A stretch of DNA of 64,000 nucleotides from Sorghum bicolor (taxonomy: Eukaryota > Streptophyta > Magnoliopsida > Poales > Poaceae): the NCBI RefSeq assembly GCF_000003195.3, contig NC_012873.2:11865894-11929893 (forward strand), read 5' to 3'. The position numbers were made by a program, and so were the translations under genes. How positions within the stretch are numbered: position 1 is the stretch's first letter; each line of letters begins with the position of its first letter. Of the stretch, positions 1 to 12,046 are shown piece by piece. Below the pieces are notes generated by a model that saw nothing but the letters and a program-made list of their open reading frames with translations, had not been told where the DNA came from and did no database searches.

Positions 1-543
1 CAAAGTCTTTGCAGTTTTGGTGCCTCTCTCCCTGTCGCTTGGTCGCATCCAACCTTTGTCAGGTATAAAGCTAGTTACCCATTGTTCACAGCAAGTTATC
101 TTTGTTCTTTGGATCTACTATCATGAAGATCGGGCCACCCTCGTGCCGATTCATCTCGGTACCTATCACCAATTGATCCATGTATGAATTTAGACAGCGT
201 TTGCCCATACTCCCATTTCATGCATGCCATCTAGCTGAGCCTACGGTGTCACCCATCATGTTGTTGCTCGTCATTCGTGCCTCACCTCTTCAAGAAACCC
301 AACTCATGGGTGCACCTTATCGATCTATTTTCTTTAGTGCCAGTCCCATCCCCAAGAACCTCATGGAGCAATGAAATCTGACACCATTCCTTAAATTCCC
401 ACATATGGCCATTGTATGGTCTTGGTCGACCAATATGCTGTGGAACTAGAGCCCACATGTCAGTTGTAATAAATTATGGAATATCTAAGGGAATTTAGGA
501 CTTCTCCTACCCTGACCTAGACCATCCCTTCCCCTGACTACTA
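1..543. other. Unassigned left flank
   Basis: No recognisable coding domain or repeat terminus was found. The only open frames are short and lack motifs. It lies directly outside the left CACTA terminus at 544, so it is the DNA into which that element inserted, possibly older transposon debris. Confidence 0.4.
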
Positions 544-1090
544 CACTATATGGTTTTCACCCTTTAACCATGAAACACTTTGGTAACACCACTCATTTGG
601 GTGCAATAGGGGTAATATGACTCCCAAACACTGAAATGGTAGTAATATGTGTGCATATTGCTACACTTTAAGTGTGTTGCAATATTGTTTGTTTTGGTTG
701 CAACAAGGGCATGATAATGCACCCATTTTAAGGATTTCTATTGCAGTTTGTTCGTTGTACAGCTACACTAAATTTGAGTTGCATTAGCAGTTCGTATGTT
801 GCAATAGAAAGGAGATATGACAACCATATTAGCTTTGGTTGCTTATGAAGGGCAATATCACGACCATTGATGTAGGTTGCAACATGCTTGACATGTTGTG
901 GCAATAGCTACATGGCTATTGCATCCTTTCTAGCTACGAGATGCAATATCATGTATGTGTTGCCACCATTTTTGTGTGGTAGTAATACATGCCATAGTCG
1001 TGGCAACTGGTATACGTCTATTGTAACAAAGTCTTACTTTGTTTGTGTTGGAATTGTTCTACTTAGTATTGTAGTGAAGTACCTGATCTA
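544..1090. repeat. CACTA copy A left subterminal repeat region
   Basis: Short motifs of the type GTTGCAA, TTGCAATA and TGGTAGTAATA recur irregularly in both orientations. The same vocabulary fills both ends of CACTA copy B. In En/Spm elements such subterminal arrays bind the TNPA-type accessory protein. That role is inferred here from family knowledge. Confidence 0.6.
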
Positions 1091-1114
1091 ATGATGTTGG
1101 GTAATGTTTATCGA

Positions 1115-3860
1115 TCAACAACTTGTATGTGTTTTAAAGGGATCTTTTACCAGTTTAATTTTCACAAAGTGTGGTTCAAAAAAACACTTGATTTCAACAT
1201 ATAGTATGTGAATCCTATACTTGTTCAAAGTTTTGTTATGATTCCATGATCTGAACAAATTTTTTTTTGACACGCCAAACAAAAAATAACAGAAAACAAC
1301 CGGTGCAACTACTAGGATAATTAAAAGATGAACTAGGATACATCCAATATCATAGAAATAAATTGCTTGTTCACACACAAACAAAATCGTATAAGAAATG
1401 AAATAAAAAAAGTCATCATCTTGGGATTCTACCCTAGAAACAATTGGTGTGACAACTCTATCCTCAATGTACGTGTCATCTTCATCGTCATCTAATAAGG
1501 CCACATGGTCTGGTTCATCAGCTGCTTCGGCCTGCACCTGAGCAATAACAGAGACATCCCCGGTTGTGCCTTCCTTGTCTGGTCTTATCCAATTTGTCAA
1601 ATCCTCTTGTCCATCGAGTAAATCACTAATGCCTTGGATACCCACATCAATTGAGTCCTCCAGTTCTAATTCAGGCATGGCAAACAATTCCCTTGGTTTC
1701 ATCGCAATAACACTTCTCCAACCAGGTTTGTTTACTAGATCCACATAAAACACTTGTTCTGCCTGTGTCGCTAGAATATAGGGTTCATTCTCATACCTGT
1801 TCCTAGTAGTATCGATATTAATAACCCCAAACTAATATTTATTGTATCCTCTGCCTCTGCTTGTACTGGCAGTAGGCACATCATACCAGTCATACTCGAA
1901 CAAAATAACTTCTTTTTGTCCTGCGAATTCTGGTGATATCATTCTTTTAATCACCCCATACCAGCACATGTTACCAGTACTAGGGTCGCCCTTGACAAAC
2001 ACACCACTGTTTTTGGTTACTAGTCTTTTCTCAATGTCAAATGCTCGAAACAGCCAATTATTGATATGGCATCTATGCAATGTACGAGCTCGATTGTCCA
2101 TCCAATCAGCAAGTGCAAACATCTCTGCACTTACTTCCCCTTTGGCATATTGCTCTCTGACCTTGCCCTCGAACCATCTTACAAATTGTTCCTCTTGTCG
2201 CTTTTTAAGATTTCTTGAACCACCATGTTTCTGCAGTTCTGCCATATGCGCACTGCATAGAACATTATATTAATAATATATTGTTAGTTTGAGATATAAA
2301 ATTTAATTAAAACAATGTTGTTTAATAATATGTAACTTCCTCGATCCATGGTTTGGCTTCATCACAATTAGAATTATGTAGTGCTTCATCTTCCGCATCT
2401 CATCTCTTTCAAGGATCTAGATAGTTTGTCCTCTCCTCTTGTAATCCATTACAGCAAATATGCTCAGACCAGATGGTGGCTCATTCATAGCAATACTTTC
2501 ATGGCGACCAGCATGATTCAGTTTGGTGTCCATGTCCAAGAATCTAGAGCAAAATGTAAGGAACTCCTCAAGTATGTATCCCTCGGCTATTGATCCTTCA
2601 GGGTGCGCCTTGTTCCTCACATATCGTTCCGCTGAATACATCCATCTATAAAAAAGGGCCCTCCTAGTTTAGCCTCTTCAGGTAGATGAACAAGCAACTG
2701 CATCATGATATTGAAAAATGAAGGTGGGAATAACATCTCAAGTTGGCATATACTAACACTGTTTTCCCACAGCTCCTTGAGCTCCAATATAAGGGGCCTC
2801 AAATATACTTCAATATCCATTCCATGAGATTTTGGACCGGGGATCAACATTGACATCAACCAGTTACATTATTTCTGACACAACCAAGAAGGAAGGTATT
2901 AGGACAACAGGCCATATGGAGTAGGTTGGACTTTGCATCCCAAAGGGATTGAAGCCATCAGAAGCAAGACCCAGTCTAACATTACGAGCTTCTTTTTCAA
3001 ACCAGCTATATTTTTCATCCACATGCTTCCATGCCTTTGAGTCAGCAGGGTGACGCATTTTTCGATCATTAACCCTCTCTTTCTTATGCCATTGCATGTC
3101 CTCCGATGTGCTCTTCGACATATACATTCTTTGCAGCCGAGGAATAAGGAAAGTAGCATAGGATCTTCACTGGAAGCCACTTCTTGAAAGTAGCACCATC
3201 TGAGGTGTTCTCGACAACTCTCCACTTAGACTCCCCACATGTGGGGCATTCCTACAGCTTTTCATTTCCATAAAAAATAACACACAATCATTCCTGCAAG
3301 CATGTATCTTGACATAGTCCAAACCTAGATCTCGAACCACCTTTTGCAATTTATCCAAGGAGTCAGGAATACAATGGCCTTCAGGGAGAATCCTTGAGAA
3401 TAGTTTAAGTATGGCCTCTAAACATGTGTTACTAATACCATACATGCACTTTATCTAAAAAATATGCACGATAAAAGAAACCTTAGTTGCCTCTTTGCAT
3501 CATAAATACAGTTCCTTCTTTGCCTCCTCTAAGGTAGCAGGGTCATCGCTTATGTCTTCTTCATCGTCTTCTCCAAAATAAGGGGGTAGTGCTTCCATTG
3601 CCTACATCATCAATGGTAGGTTGTGCATCTTCGGGTTCTATTATAGCTGGATTCAGATTAGGATTGACACCAGGATTCACATGTCGCTCAGCTGATGAAG
3701 AAGTTTGTTGGCCTTCGAATTCATTGATGTAACAATCAGCAAACCCTTTAGAAACTAAATGAAGATGAATTTGAAACACGTCACTACATCTTGTCATGCA
3801 TTGAGATTGAGCACATGGGCACAGAATAGATCCCCCAGCTTGCTTTGCTGATGTGCCAAA
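1115..3860 (-). pseudogene. CACTA TNP2-type transposase, decayed (copy A)
   Basis: Read on the minus strand in order: a CPC...C transposase-associated region and following linker (about 3860-3561); a segment containing SRILPEGHCIPDSLDKLQ (3445-3167); the start of the TNP2 domain with HPADSKAWKHVD and LGLASDGFNPFGM (3127-2864); a fragment with MLIPGPKSHGM (2859); a DUF4218-type segment with VRNKAHPEGSIAEGY (2641-2417); and a DUF4216-type exon (2245-1115) with the VFVKGDPSTGNMCWYGV block and an acidic C-terminus. The frames shift repeatedly. A TAG interrupts the DUF4216 exon at 1832-1834. Near 2750-2775 the TNP2 segment is fused directly to DUF4218 (ELKELWENSVSICQLEM). Compared with copy B, about 300 codons of transposase core are missing. 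It cannot encode active transposase. The homologue at 53282-56225 supports every segment. Confidence 0.85.
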
Positions 3861-4021
3861 GGTTTCAACAAAACTTCAGAATTTCACCTTCCACTCCTCT
3901 GAATGTCGAGGTAAGCGCATCCAACTCCTATCTTTGGGTGATGACATTGAGATTTGCATATAGATGAGTGCAATGAGATCGATCATGATCTAGCATGAAC
4001 TAGGGTTTAGGGTTTAGGTCG

Positions 4022-4138
4022 AGACAACATACGTACTAGTGGCGGTGCAGAGATGTAGATCGATGGGTGTAGCTCCAAAATTCTGATCCAAATGGGCAAG
4101 ACAACGTACGTATCAGTGGTGGTGCAAAGATGTACACG
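4022..4138. repeat. Imperfect direct repeat of about 40 bp
   Basis: Two similar blocks start with GACAAC(A/G)TACGTA and continue through (A/C)GTGG(C/T)GGTGCA(G/A)AGATGTA, at about 4022-4060 and 4101-4138. They lie between the TNP2 5' end and the SIRE-type LTR, so they may be part of CACTA copy A. No function is assigned. Confidence 0.5.
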
Positions 4139-4145
4139 TACTAGT

Positions 4146-5621
4146 TGAAGGGTCGAGATGGTAGACTAGAGGGGGTGAATAGTCCTTTCTAAAACTTATC
4201 GCGCCGACTAACCGAAACAAATGCGGAATTAAAACTATCGGTCTAGCCAAGACTATACCTCTCTATCTAAGTTCTCTAGCACCTTGTAAAAGATCCTAAA
4301 CAAGCAAACAAGGTGCTACCTTAGCAAGAGATCACCTAACCAATTCTCGGTGCAAGGTCACGCAAACCTATGCCACTAGTACTTCACACATCGGGGAGCT
4401 CCTATACAACTAGTAAGCAAAATAACAAAGCTCATAAGCTCACTAGCAATGCTCAATAACAAGGCAACCAATGCCAAATTAGAGAGCGCAAATGACTTAG
4501 CTACACAAACTAAGCAATGTGACTTATAAGGTTACACAAACCAAATTAGTCACGCAAGAAAAACTACTTCTAGCTACACAAGCAAGAAGGTAATTAGCAA
4601 GCTACATAAGCTAACTAATTACAAGAGCAACTACACAAGCACAAGTATATGAAAGTAAATACAAGCTTGTGTTAGGGACTTGCAAACCAATGGGAAGAAT
4701 AATGTTGACACGATGATTTTCTCCCGAGAATCACTTGGTTGCCACCAAGCTACGTCCCCGTTGTGTCGACCAACACTTGGACACCGCAAGAACCTACCCA
4801 CAAGTGAGGTAGCTTAATGACACGCATGATCCAATAGAGTTGCTCTTTGCGATCCCAGTGGGGTGAGCACCATACCCCTCATAATCTCATCTCCGGAGCA
4901 CCGCACAATCTCCTTGCATGCTTCGATGGAGTCACAAGCTACCAAGCCCTCTAGGAGGTGGCAACCTCTAAGAGTAACAAGCACCACCAGCTTGCAACAT
5001 GAGCACCTAGTGCCACTCGATGCAATCTCTCAATGCAACTCACTGGAGTCTCTCACTCACATAATCGGATGATCACTATCAAGCATATGTGAGTTAGAGG
5101 CTTCACTAGCACTCCCCAAGCATGGACACTAAGTCCCAAGGGTGCTCAGAATCAGCCAAGGCCGGCCACCACTCCTATTTATAGCTCCAAGGGCTAAACT
5201 AGCTATTGCCCCTACACTGGGCAAAGCACGTGGGCACCGGACGCGCTGCAGGGAGCCATCGGACGCTCAAACCCTGCATCCGGTGCTTAGGTGACAGCCA
5301 TGTGTTACTAGCTATTTGAACTCGACCATTGCCGCCAACGGCTAACACGCGCACGCCCCTGAAGCAGTAGCGCCGAACGCTCCCTTGGTCCACACCAGAC
5401 GTGTCTGGTGCACACCGGACACATATGCAGAGAGGGTGTAAAACGCGTTGGGTCACTGGACTCTGACCACCGGATGCTCTCTGGTGCGTCCGATGCTCTT
5501 GTCAGAAATGCTCGCAGATTTCTTTCTTCACTGGACGCACGAACACTAAACACCCAGCGTCTGGTGCTGAGCGTCCGATGTGCTCGGCTCATAAGCGCTA
5601 GAGACAGACACCTCACCGGAC
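4146..5621 (-). mobile_element. SIRE/Maximus-like Copia LTR fragment, reversed
   Basis: It starts TGAAGGGTCGAGATGG and continues AGAGGGGGTGAATAG, the reverse complement of the 3' end of the Copia LTR at 49069-50986. Internally it holds the same dispersed CCGGA/TCCGG motif cluster and a TATTTATA box (TATAAATA on the minus strand, 5176-5183). The outer (U3) part of the LTR is missing, because an Athila-like LTR begins at 5622. It is either a solo LTR or the remaining end of a deleted element. No coding DNA of that element is attached. Confidence 0.75.
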
Positions 5622-7075
5622 TGTTGACGGTCCTTAAAGCCTATTTTATACCATCAACTATTGCTCAATATAACATGACATCAACTATAAAAGCATAGTT
5701 GTATGGTTTGATTCTAACGAGTTCCACAAGTTTTGGTGTTCTCACATGTTTTGTAGGAAATATGCAATTTTCCATCAAATAAAAGTATGTCAAATTATGA
5801 TTTGGACTACACCATTGTGACGGTCTCATCGAGACGATCGAAACGGACATATTATTTGCTATATTTGGAGTCCGGAGTGAAAAGATATTAATTTTATAAA
5901 TTAAGGAGAATTACCACTAATGGACCCCACGCCCAAGCAAGGCCCATGACGTGAGAAGAGGCTCATATGGCATGATAGAGGCCCAAGAGAGACGCCCTAA
6001 GCTGCTCCCTTGAGTGGGCTTACATGAGGATGATTGGAATACCCAAGATGATGTATAATAGCCCAACAGAGCAAACGGTGGAAGAATTAGTCCCACATCG
6101 CCTGTCTAGAAGAGGTGGGAGGCTTTTCTAGGCTATAAATAAAGGGGCAGACCCCCCCTCCCTGAGGGCACCACATTATGGAGATGTAGAGGCGTCCCTC
6201 GAATAGATGACCTCTCACCTCTAGAGAATTAAGGCTATACTTTCCAATGTAGTAGATTAGTTCTAGTTGAGAGTTAGGTAGAGCGGCGCTACGCCTAGGT
6301 TCTAGAGGAGTCTTCTGGAGGAGTCATCAGAGTTCTGGTATATCTTTGTATCTTTTCTTGTAAGACTTATGCTTTAATATATTTTATGTTCTCTATTTAC
6401 TTTTAAGCATTACATTTGATTGGTTAGTATAGTTGTTACACTTTAGCATAGGATCTCCGCCCGCATTTAGTGCTCTAGTTATTAATTGTGACTAGAGTAG
6501 TGATTTGTAGTAGAGACATGGTGTCTAGACTATAGGTTACCTGAGATTGCACCCAGTTCTACGGATAGTTGTGGTAGCCCCAGGTGGTGACAGCCCTGAC
6601 GTCCGACGTATTCCACCATGTTTGGATTGGTGTTGTAGGACCGTAATGAGACCGTCTTAGCCCCCTTCTCATCTGTCTGTGGCTAAGTGCTCTGATGTCC
6701 CGAACTGTTATTGTGTGATTGCTTTATCTACCATGAATTAGTTATTATAGAACCCTAGTAATAAAGAAGTATTTAGGAACCTTAAACTCTCTCGTTGTCC
6801 CCTCACTTTAGCTATCTACTCTTTTATCATAAGAATTCTCTGGTGTGTGTCATATATGCATAATTCCTATCATCTATTATTTACCTCTACTTTAGTCTAG
6901 TTGGTGTATTAGTTAGTAGATACATGATGGTGAACTATCAATATCTTTATCCATTGATTCCTAGTGGTAAAATATAAATAACGATACCTGGAATACTCCC
7001 GGTAAAATGCTACAATGGTCTTCTGTGCGCTTACGGAATCCTTCATATTTTAATTGTGCATAAGAAATACCAACA
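5622..7075 (+). mobile_element. Athila-like gypsy 5' LTR
   Basis: The ends are TGTTGACGGTCCTTAA and ATACCAACA. They match the termini, read in element orientation, of the complete Athila-like element at 27924-36213 (TGTTGACGGTCCTTAA...ATACCCAACA). The LTR is 1454 bp and has a TATAAATA box at 6134-6141. The primer-binding site follows at 7084. The element is in plus orientation and interrupts the SIRE-type LTR. The partner 3' LTR is not in the window. Confidence 0.8.
6134..6141 (+). promoter_or_regulatory. TATA box of Athila-like LTR
   Basis: TATAAATA lies about 510 bp into the LTR in a moderately GC-rich context (GGC before, AAGGGG after). This fits a Pol II start in the U3/R region of the LTR. 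Confidence 0.5.
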
Positions 7076-7083
7076 AGCATTTT

Positions 7084-7100
7084 TGGCGCCATTGCCGGGA
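7084..7100 (+). other. Primer-binding site, Athila-like
   Basis: TGGCGCCATTGCCGGGA begins 9 bases after the LTR end. It resembles the Asp-tRNA-type primer-binding site usual for Athila/Tat-like elements, and differs slightly from the copy at 34533-34550. Confidence 0.7.
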
Positions 7101-7398
7101 AAGCAATTGGCATAAAGATTCTGATAATGATCTTGATATCTGCTAATTTAGTGTACCACTAGCTTTAGTAGGATTACCCCTTTGTTCTGTTGAGTGTGGA
7201 ATAGACAGGACATCAGGTGCTGCTTCGACCTTGCGACAAGATTCCACAAGATTGAAGAACCCAGGGTGCTTGAACATTCAAGATCCACCATTCTGGAACC
7301 CTGCCATCTCACAGGTTTGTGTATACATATGTATGTTATTTATTCTAACCATGTGTAGATTGGAGAAAAGGTCGTCGTCACAAGAATACAACCTCCAT
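7101..7398 (+). other. Leader of the Athila-like element, left of the Tekay insertion
   Basis: Noncoding interior downstream of the primer-binding site. It ends with TCCAT (7394-7398), the left copy of the target-site duplication made by the 12.3-kb gypsy element inserted at 7399. The interior resumes at 19684. Confidence 0.65.
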
Positions 7399-10300
7399 TG
7401 TCACACCCAAATTTAAGGATAAATTTGAGTACAATAATCTCATGTGCGCCCCAGGAATAGTCGCGCACACAAGTCGACAAATTACAAATGTATCATCACA
7501 AGTGTCTTACATAACGTTATTACAACACAAATATATCAAAGTCTGCGACAAACCGAAGATATAACTCATAACTAGCTATGAAATGATAACTCCAACACAG
7601 GGACGACCGACTGGGGGATCGCCAACCTAGAAGTCCTCCGGAAATTCCTCGTAGTAGCTGTCATCTGTTACCCATCCGTGATTTTGTCCAAAAAGAAATA
7701 TAAAGACAAGCGTGAGTACATCTCGTACTCCGCAAGCATAACATAGGATTTTATGCGGCTCAAAAAGGTCAGACACTGGCTACTATAGTTAGCATTTTAA
7801 TTGGTCAATGTTTTAATCCTATTTAATCATCAATTATGCTTAAGCTCCCGATTAGCCCAAATGAGTACATGATAATAACACCGTTAACCTTCACGGCTAA
7901 CACCATCACCATCACGGTTAAACCACATTAATCATCACGATCAATGCGTCAGATTTTCATAAGTTATTTCCCATAACCATCCACACCCAACTATTCCATA
8001 AGGGTCCAAGGCCGCTCATGTCCGAGAGCATGGCTAGTATACCAGTTTGATCAAACTCTGCGCAGAGGTGTGCACTTTTCCCGTAAGTCGTGTTACCCAT
8101 ATGCCCGGGGTTTGCAAGACCCACTAACACTGCCAAGGTGAGCGGGCAGGGAACACTATGAAGCCTTCCATAGGCCACGTCTAACCAGTTAGGGCCACGA
8201 GGTTTCCTCAGCAGGCAGATATAGAGAACCCCCCTTTCCTATGGCACATTTCCATCATGGCTTTTCACATAGGAACAGAAGCAGTTCTATACCCAAAGTG
8301 GCAAGCCCCTCTTGGGCCATTTCGGGTAACCTCTAACCAGCTAGATGAGATCCTATTACTGAGCTAAAGTTACAGCCATATAACCATCACGGTTGCACTG
8401 CATGTCCCGGATTGTCGCTTACAGAGAAGTCCTTACGGAGGGTCTAGGTCAACTTGACCGAAGTCAATTGCACCATAGCCCTTTTCTCAACATTTGTCAT
8501 CATATTCATTAAAGTCAGAGTGATAATAAAGTCTCAATTAATTAAAGCACTAGCAAAGCTACCCACATGCATTCTACCCATAGGTGTCATAAATATATAG
8601 TCAGGTAGCTAGGATGTCCTTAGGGTTACCAAAATTAGACACATGCAGATGCGTAATTAATTAAGTGAATAGGTGTACAAGGGAACCCATGTTATACTTG
8701 CCTTCAGTGAAGGGGAACTGCTGCTGGTCCTGCTGCTCCTCGAAGTAAAATGGGCCACCCACGGACACGTCACCGTCTGCGCTCGATCGGTACCACACAA
8801 CAACACGCATCCAGGTTCATTCATACAAGCAAACAATCATTTAATTAGAACAGTACACCAACAGATCAAAAATGAAATAAAATATTTAAAAACAGAACCT
8901 AAGTTTCGCTACGATCACATAGATACGAAGATCACAAAAATCGGAGCTAAAACGACCAAGTTACGACTTTTCGACGATTTCCTATAGGCAATTAATTAAT
9001 TAAACCTAACCCTGAAAATAAAAAGTTGCAAACTACAGAAACAGTAGTACTAACATGTAGAGAATTTAAATACGAATCTAACGCAATTCGAACGGGTCAA
9101 ATCGGAGCTATAACGAATATTTTATGGCCAAAACAAACTTAGTGGCAATTCTGTAATTTTCTGAAAACGTAATTTGACCTAACCGATGGGATTTACACTT
9201 TCTAAAAGACAAAACGTATTTCACCCGAAGGCGCTAAGGACCGCGGCTTGAAACCTAAAATCCAGGGGGTTTCTTAAGCAAATTTCACCCACGAAGGGGT
9301 ATGGTGCATCCAGGGCCGTCGGATCGACCTTGGATGGCCAGGATTAGATCCTGGGGGGAGAAGGGAAGAGGAGGGGGCCGGCCGCCAGAGGGGAAGGGGA
9401 TGGCGGCGGCGCTGCCATTGCTGGCCGGCCCAAGCTCGCCGGCAAAACCCTACAAAGCGCTACGGAGCTCGGTTTCGCGAAGCAAACACATCGAGAGAGA
9501 GAGAGGAGGTCGCGGCGAATCCCATGCTAGCCCTTGCGCGGCCGGAGAAACGCCCGCGCAGCGCGGAACGCGGCGGCGCCATGCCGGAGCCCACGGAGCT
9601 CGCAGCAAGGGCGCGAGAAGGCACCAAACTGCACGGGACTTGGCCGAGAAGGACGCGGAGAAGGAGAGGACCTCACCAGCGCGAAGATTGGAGGCGGAGG
9701 AGGCTCAGAACGGCGGCTTCGCGCGGAGGGCGGCGGCGCTCCGGCGATGGTTTTCTGCGCGAGCACGGAAGGGAGCAGAACGAGGAGAGGGGAACTGGGG
9801 AGGAGAAGGAGGAACGCGGCTCTCACTGCCCACTTCTTAACCGAGCGCGGAGTAGGGGAGTGGATCGTGGGGGGAGCGGGGCGGCTTCTGCGGGCGGTTG
9901 GGGCGGCTTCTGCGGGCGGTGGGGGGAGCGGGAGCGGGGCGGCTTCAACCGAGAGCGAAAAGAAATTGGGCGGGCGGTTGGAGGGGATGGTCCTGACGGG
10001 TGGGCCCCACCCGTCAGCCACCAGCAAGAGAGAGAGGGGGAAGGGAGGGGGAGGCGGCTGGGCCAGGCCCAAGAAGGGGGCGCGGGGGAGGGTTTTTGGG
10101 CCGAAAGGCCGAATAGAGAGAAAGGGGGAGAAAGAAATTCCTTTCCCTTTTCTTTTTATACCAAATTTTCCAATTGAGATTTTGAGCAGGAAAAGAAAAT
10201 AAATAAATCATTTTGTTTTCCAATCAATCATCACAAAAGAAATGCTCCGGCATGAATGCAATAAAAATTATTATTCTAAACTTATATTAAATTTTAATTT

Positions 10301-10401
10301 CTCCAAATTTATTTATTTTCCTATATTGAAAATGCTCACAAAATAAACTCATTTAAATTGATTTCATCTATTTTAAATAAATAAAATTTTTGGGTGTTAC
10401 A
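7399..10401 (-). repeat. 3' LTR of the Tekay-like element
   Basis: This LTR is 3003 bp. It is AT-rich with a conserved block around 8000-8460, then strongly GC-rich at 9300-10100. A local duplication of GGCGGCTTCTGCGGGCGGT-like sequence near 9888-9925 is absent from the partner LTR and accounts for most of the 51-bp length difference. The long open frames at 9301-10202 come from GC richness and are not genes. Confidence 0.92.
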
Positions 10402-10440
10402 ATTCTACCCCCCTTAAAAATAATCTCGTCCTCGAGATTG
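10402..10440 (-). other. Polypurine tract and adjacent hairpin, Tekay-like
   Basis: Next to the 3' LTR the plus strand reads ATTCTACCCCCCTTAAA, a polypurine tract on the minus strand that would prime plus-strand DNA synthesis. Just inside it, AATCTCG (10422-10428) and CGAGATT (10433-10439) form a perfect 7-bp stem with a 4-base loop. A related hairpin lies at the same place in the Tekay-like fragment at 21536-21555. Confidence 0.7.
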
Positions 10441-10449
10441 AGACGGTGC

Positions 10450-12046
10450 TTACTCAAAGAGGTATGGATAAGATTGTCTCAGCTCATCTTCTCTTTCCCA
10501 AGTGGCTTCTTCTTCTTTATATCGGTGCCACTGCACTTTGCACATTATAACCCGACTCCGGGTGACTCTTTCAGCTGTTTCTAAGATCTTGATTGGATAT
10601 TCCTCATAAGTTAGATCTCCTTCAAATGTGAGTTCCTCCAATGGAATTTGTTCCTCAAGCACTCGCAAACATTTCTTCAGTTGCGACACATGGAACACAT
10701 CGTGAATACCCGACATACTCGCAGGCAACTCTAACTGATAGGCCACTTCTCCACGTCTCCTAAGAATTCTGAACGGTCCAACGTACCTCGGTGCCAATTT
10801 ACCCTTCATATTAAACCTCCTGACACTTCTCATAGGTGACACCTTCAAGTACACATAGTCGCCTGTCTCGAATGCCAAATCTCTTCTAATATCTGCATAA
10901 CTCTTTTGCCGAGACTGAGCTACTCTCAAGTTGTCCCGTATTTTCCGCACTTTTTCCTCTGCATCTCTAAGAACATCAGGTCCAAATACTTGACTCTCAC
11001 CAGTTTGATTCCAAAACAAAGGTGTTCTACATTTCCGCCCATACAATGCTTCAAACGGTGCCATATCGAGACTTTCCTGGTAACTATTATTATATGAGAA
11101 TTCAGCATATGGTAAACTAGTGTCCCAACTGGTACCATATTGTAACGCACATGCTCTCAACATGTCTTCTAGAATCTGATTTACTCTTTCAGTCTGCCCA
11201 TCGGTTTGGGGATGATACGCGGAACTAAAGTTCAACTTTGTTCCCAACGATTCATGTACTTTATGCCAAAACTGAGATGTGAACTGTGTACCCCGATCAG
11301 ACACGATCTTCTTCAGAACTCCGTGCAGACTCACGATTCTATCCATATATAATTTTGCCAACTTTGCACCATCATAGTTGGTCTTAACGGGCAAAAAGTG
11401 AGCAACTTTAGTGAGTCGATCCACTATTACCCAAATTGAATCATACCCACGTTGAGTGCGGGGCAATCCAGTGATGAAATCCATACCTACTTCTTCCCAT
11501 TTCCATTCAAGCACTTGCATTGGTTGCAACAACCCTGCAGGTCTTTGGTGCTCGGCTTTCACCCTCTGACAAGTATCACATAACGCTACATACTCTTCCA
11601 CATCTCTCTTTAATCCATACCACCAGTATTTTTCTTTAAGATCTAGATACATCTTGGTGCTTCCGGGGTGAATTGAATATGTAGAGTCATGTGCTTCCCA
11701 CAGGATTGCATCTCGGATGGATTTTACCTCGGGCACACATATTCTCTTCCCAAACCATAGTGTACCATTTTCATCTAAGCTGAAACCCGGTGCTTTTCCA
11801 AGCACTACATTCTCTGAAATTTCTTTTAATTTCTCATCCTCCAACTGACCTTTGCGGATTTCTTGCTCTAGGGTGGGTTCCAACTCCAATTCAACAGTGT
11901 TGTTCACTAAACCCAAATTGAGATGCTCTATTTCAGCTAGCAACTCTGTGGGAATGAAGGTCAATTGCAGCCCATTGGCATAGCTCTTTCGCCTAAGTGC
12001 ATCGGCAACAACGTTTGCCTTCCCGGGATGGTAATGCACTTCCAGG
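10450..12046 (-). pseudogene. Integrase with chromodomain (pol 3' part), Tekay-like
   Basis: The open frame of 529 residues starts within the RNase H/integrase linker (MHYHPGKANVVADAL). In order: a zinc-binding HHCC region (about 115-160, ending CDTCQ); a DDE catalytic core with GMDFITGLP (about 185), VSDRGTQF (about 247) and the glutamate of TDGQTERVNQ (about 283); a GPY/F-type module YVGPFRI (about 405); and a C-terminal chromodomain ending in an EEATWEREDELRQSYPYLF-like block. Integrase inserts element cDNA, and chromodomains steer chromoviruses to particular chromatin. The domain is uninterrupted but out of frame with the upstream RT because of a small deletion near 12060-12080, so it is scored as part of a broken polyprotein. 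Confidence 0.9.

Larger units (their letters stand above)
544..4145 (-). mobile_element. CACTA (En/Spm) element copy A, left part, truncated
   Basis: The element begins with CACTATATGGTTTTCACCC. This aligns base for base, with substitutions, to the left terminus of CACTA copy B at 51764 (CACTACAAGGATTGGACCC). It is followed by TTGCAA-rich subterminal DNA and a minus-strand TNP2 gene in the same layout as copy B. No right terminus is found: the sequence runs into a SIRE-type LTR at 4146. The bases before the terminus are CTA, a candidate 3-bp duplication whose partner is not visible. The family is clear, but this copy is old and incomplete. Confidence 0.8.

Noticed and set aside
4001..4018. 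TTTAGGG-type telomere sequence
   Set aside because: Only two units (TAGGGTTTAGGGTTTAGG), common as short matches in plant promoters and leaders. No array, and no repair signature as at 40984.
5199..5698. Several 85-102 codon frames on both strands
   Set aside because: They lie in the CCGGA-rich SIRE-type LTR and run across the junction with the Athila-like LTR, so they cannot be a real gene.
9301..10202. Long overlapping open frames of 180-220 codons on both strands, repeated at 18629-19479
   Set aside because: They lie inside the GC-rich part of the Tekay-like LTR, overlap in several frames on both strands, differ between the two LTRs, and show only low-complexity Arg/Gly/Pro composition.
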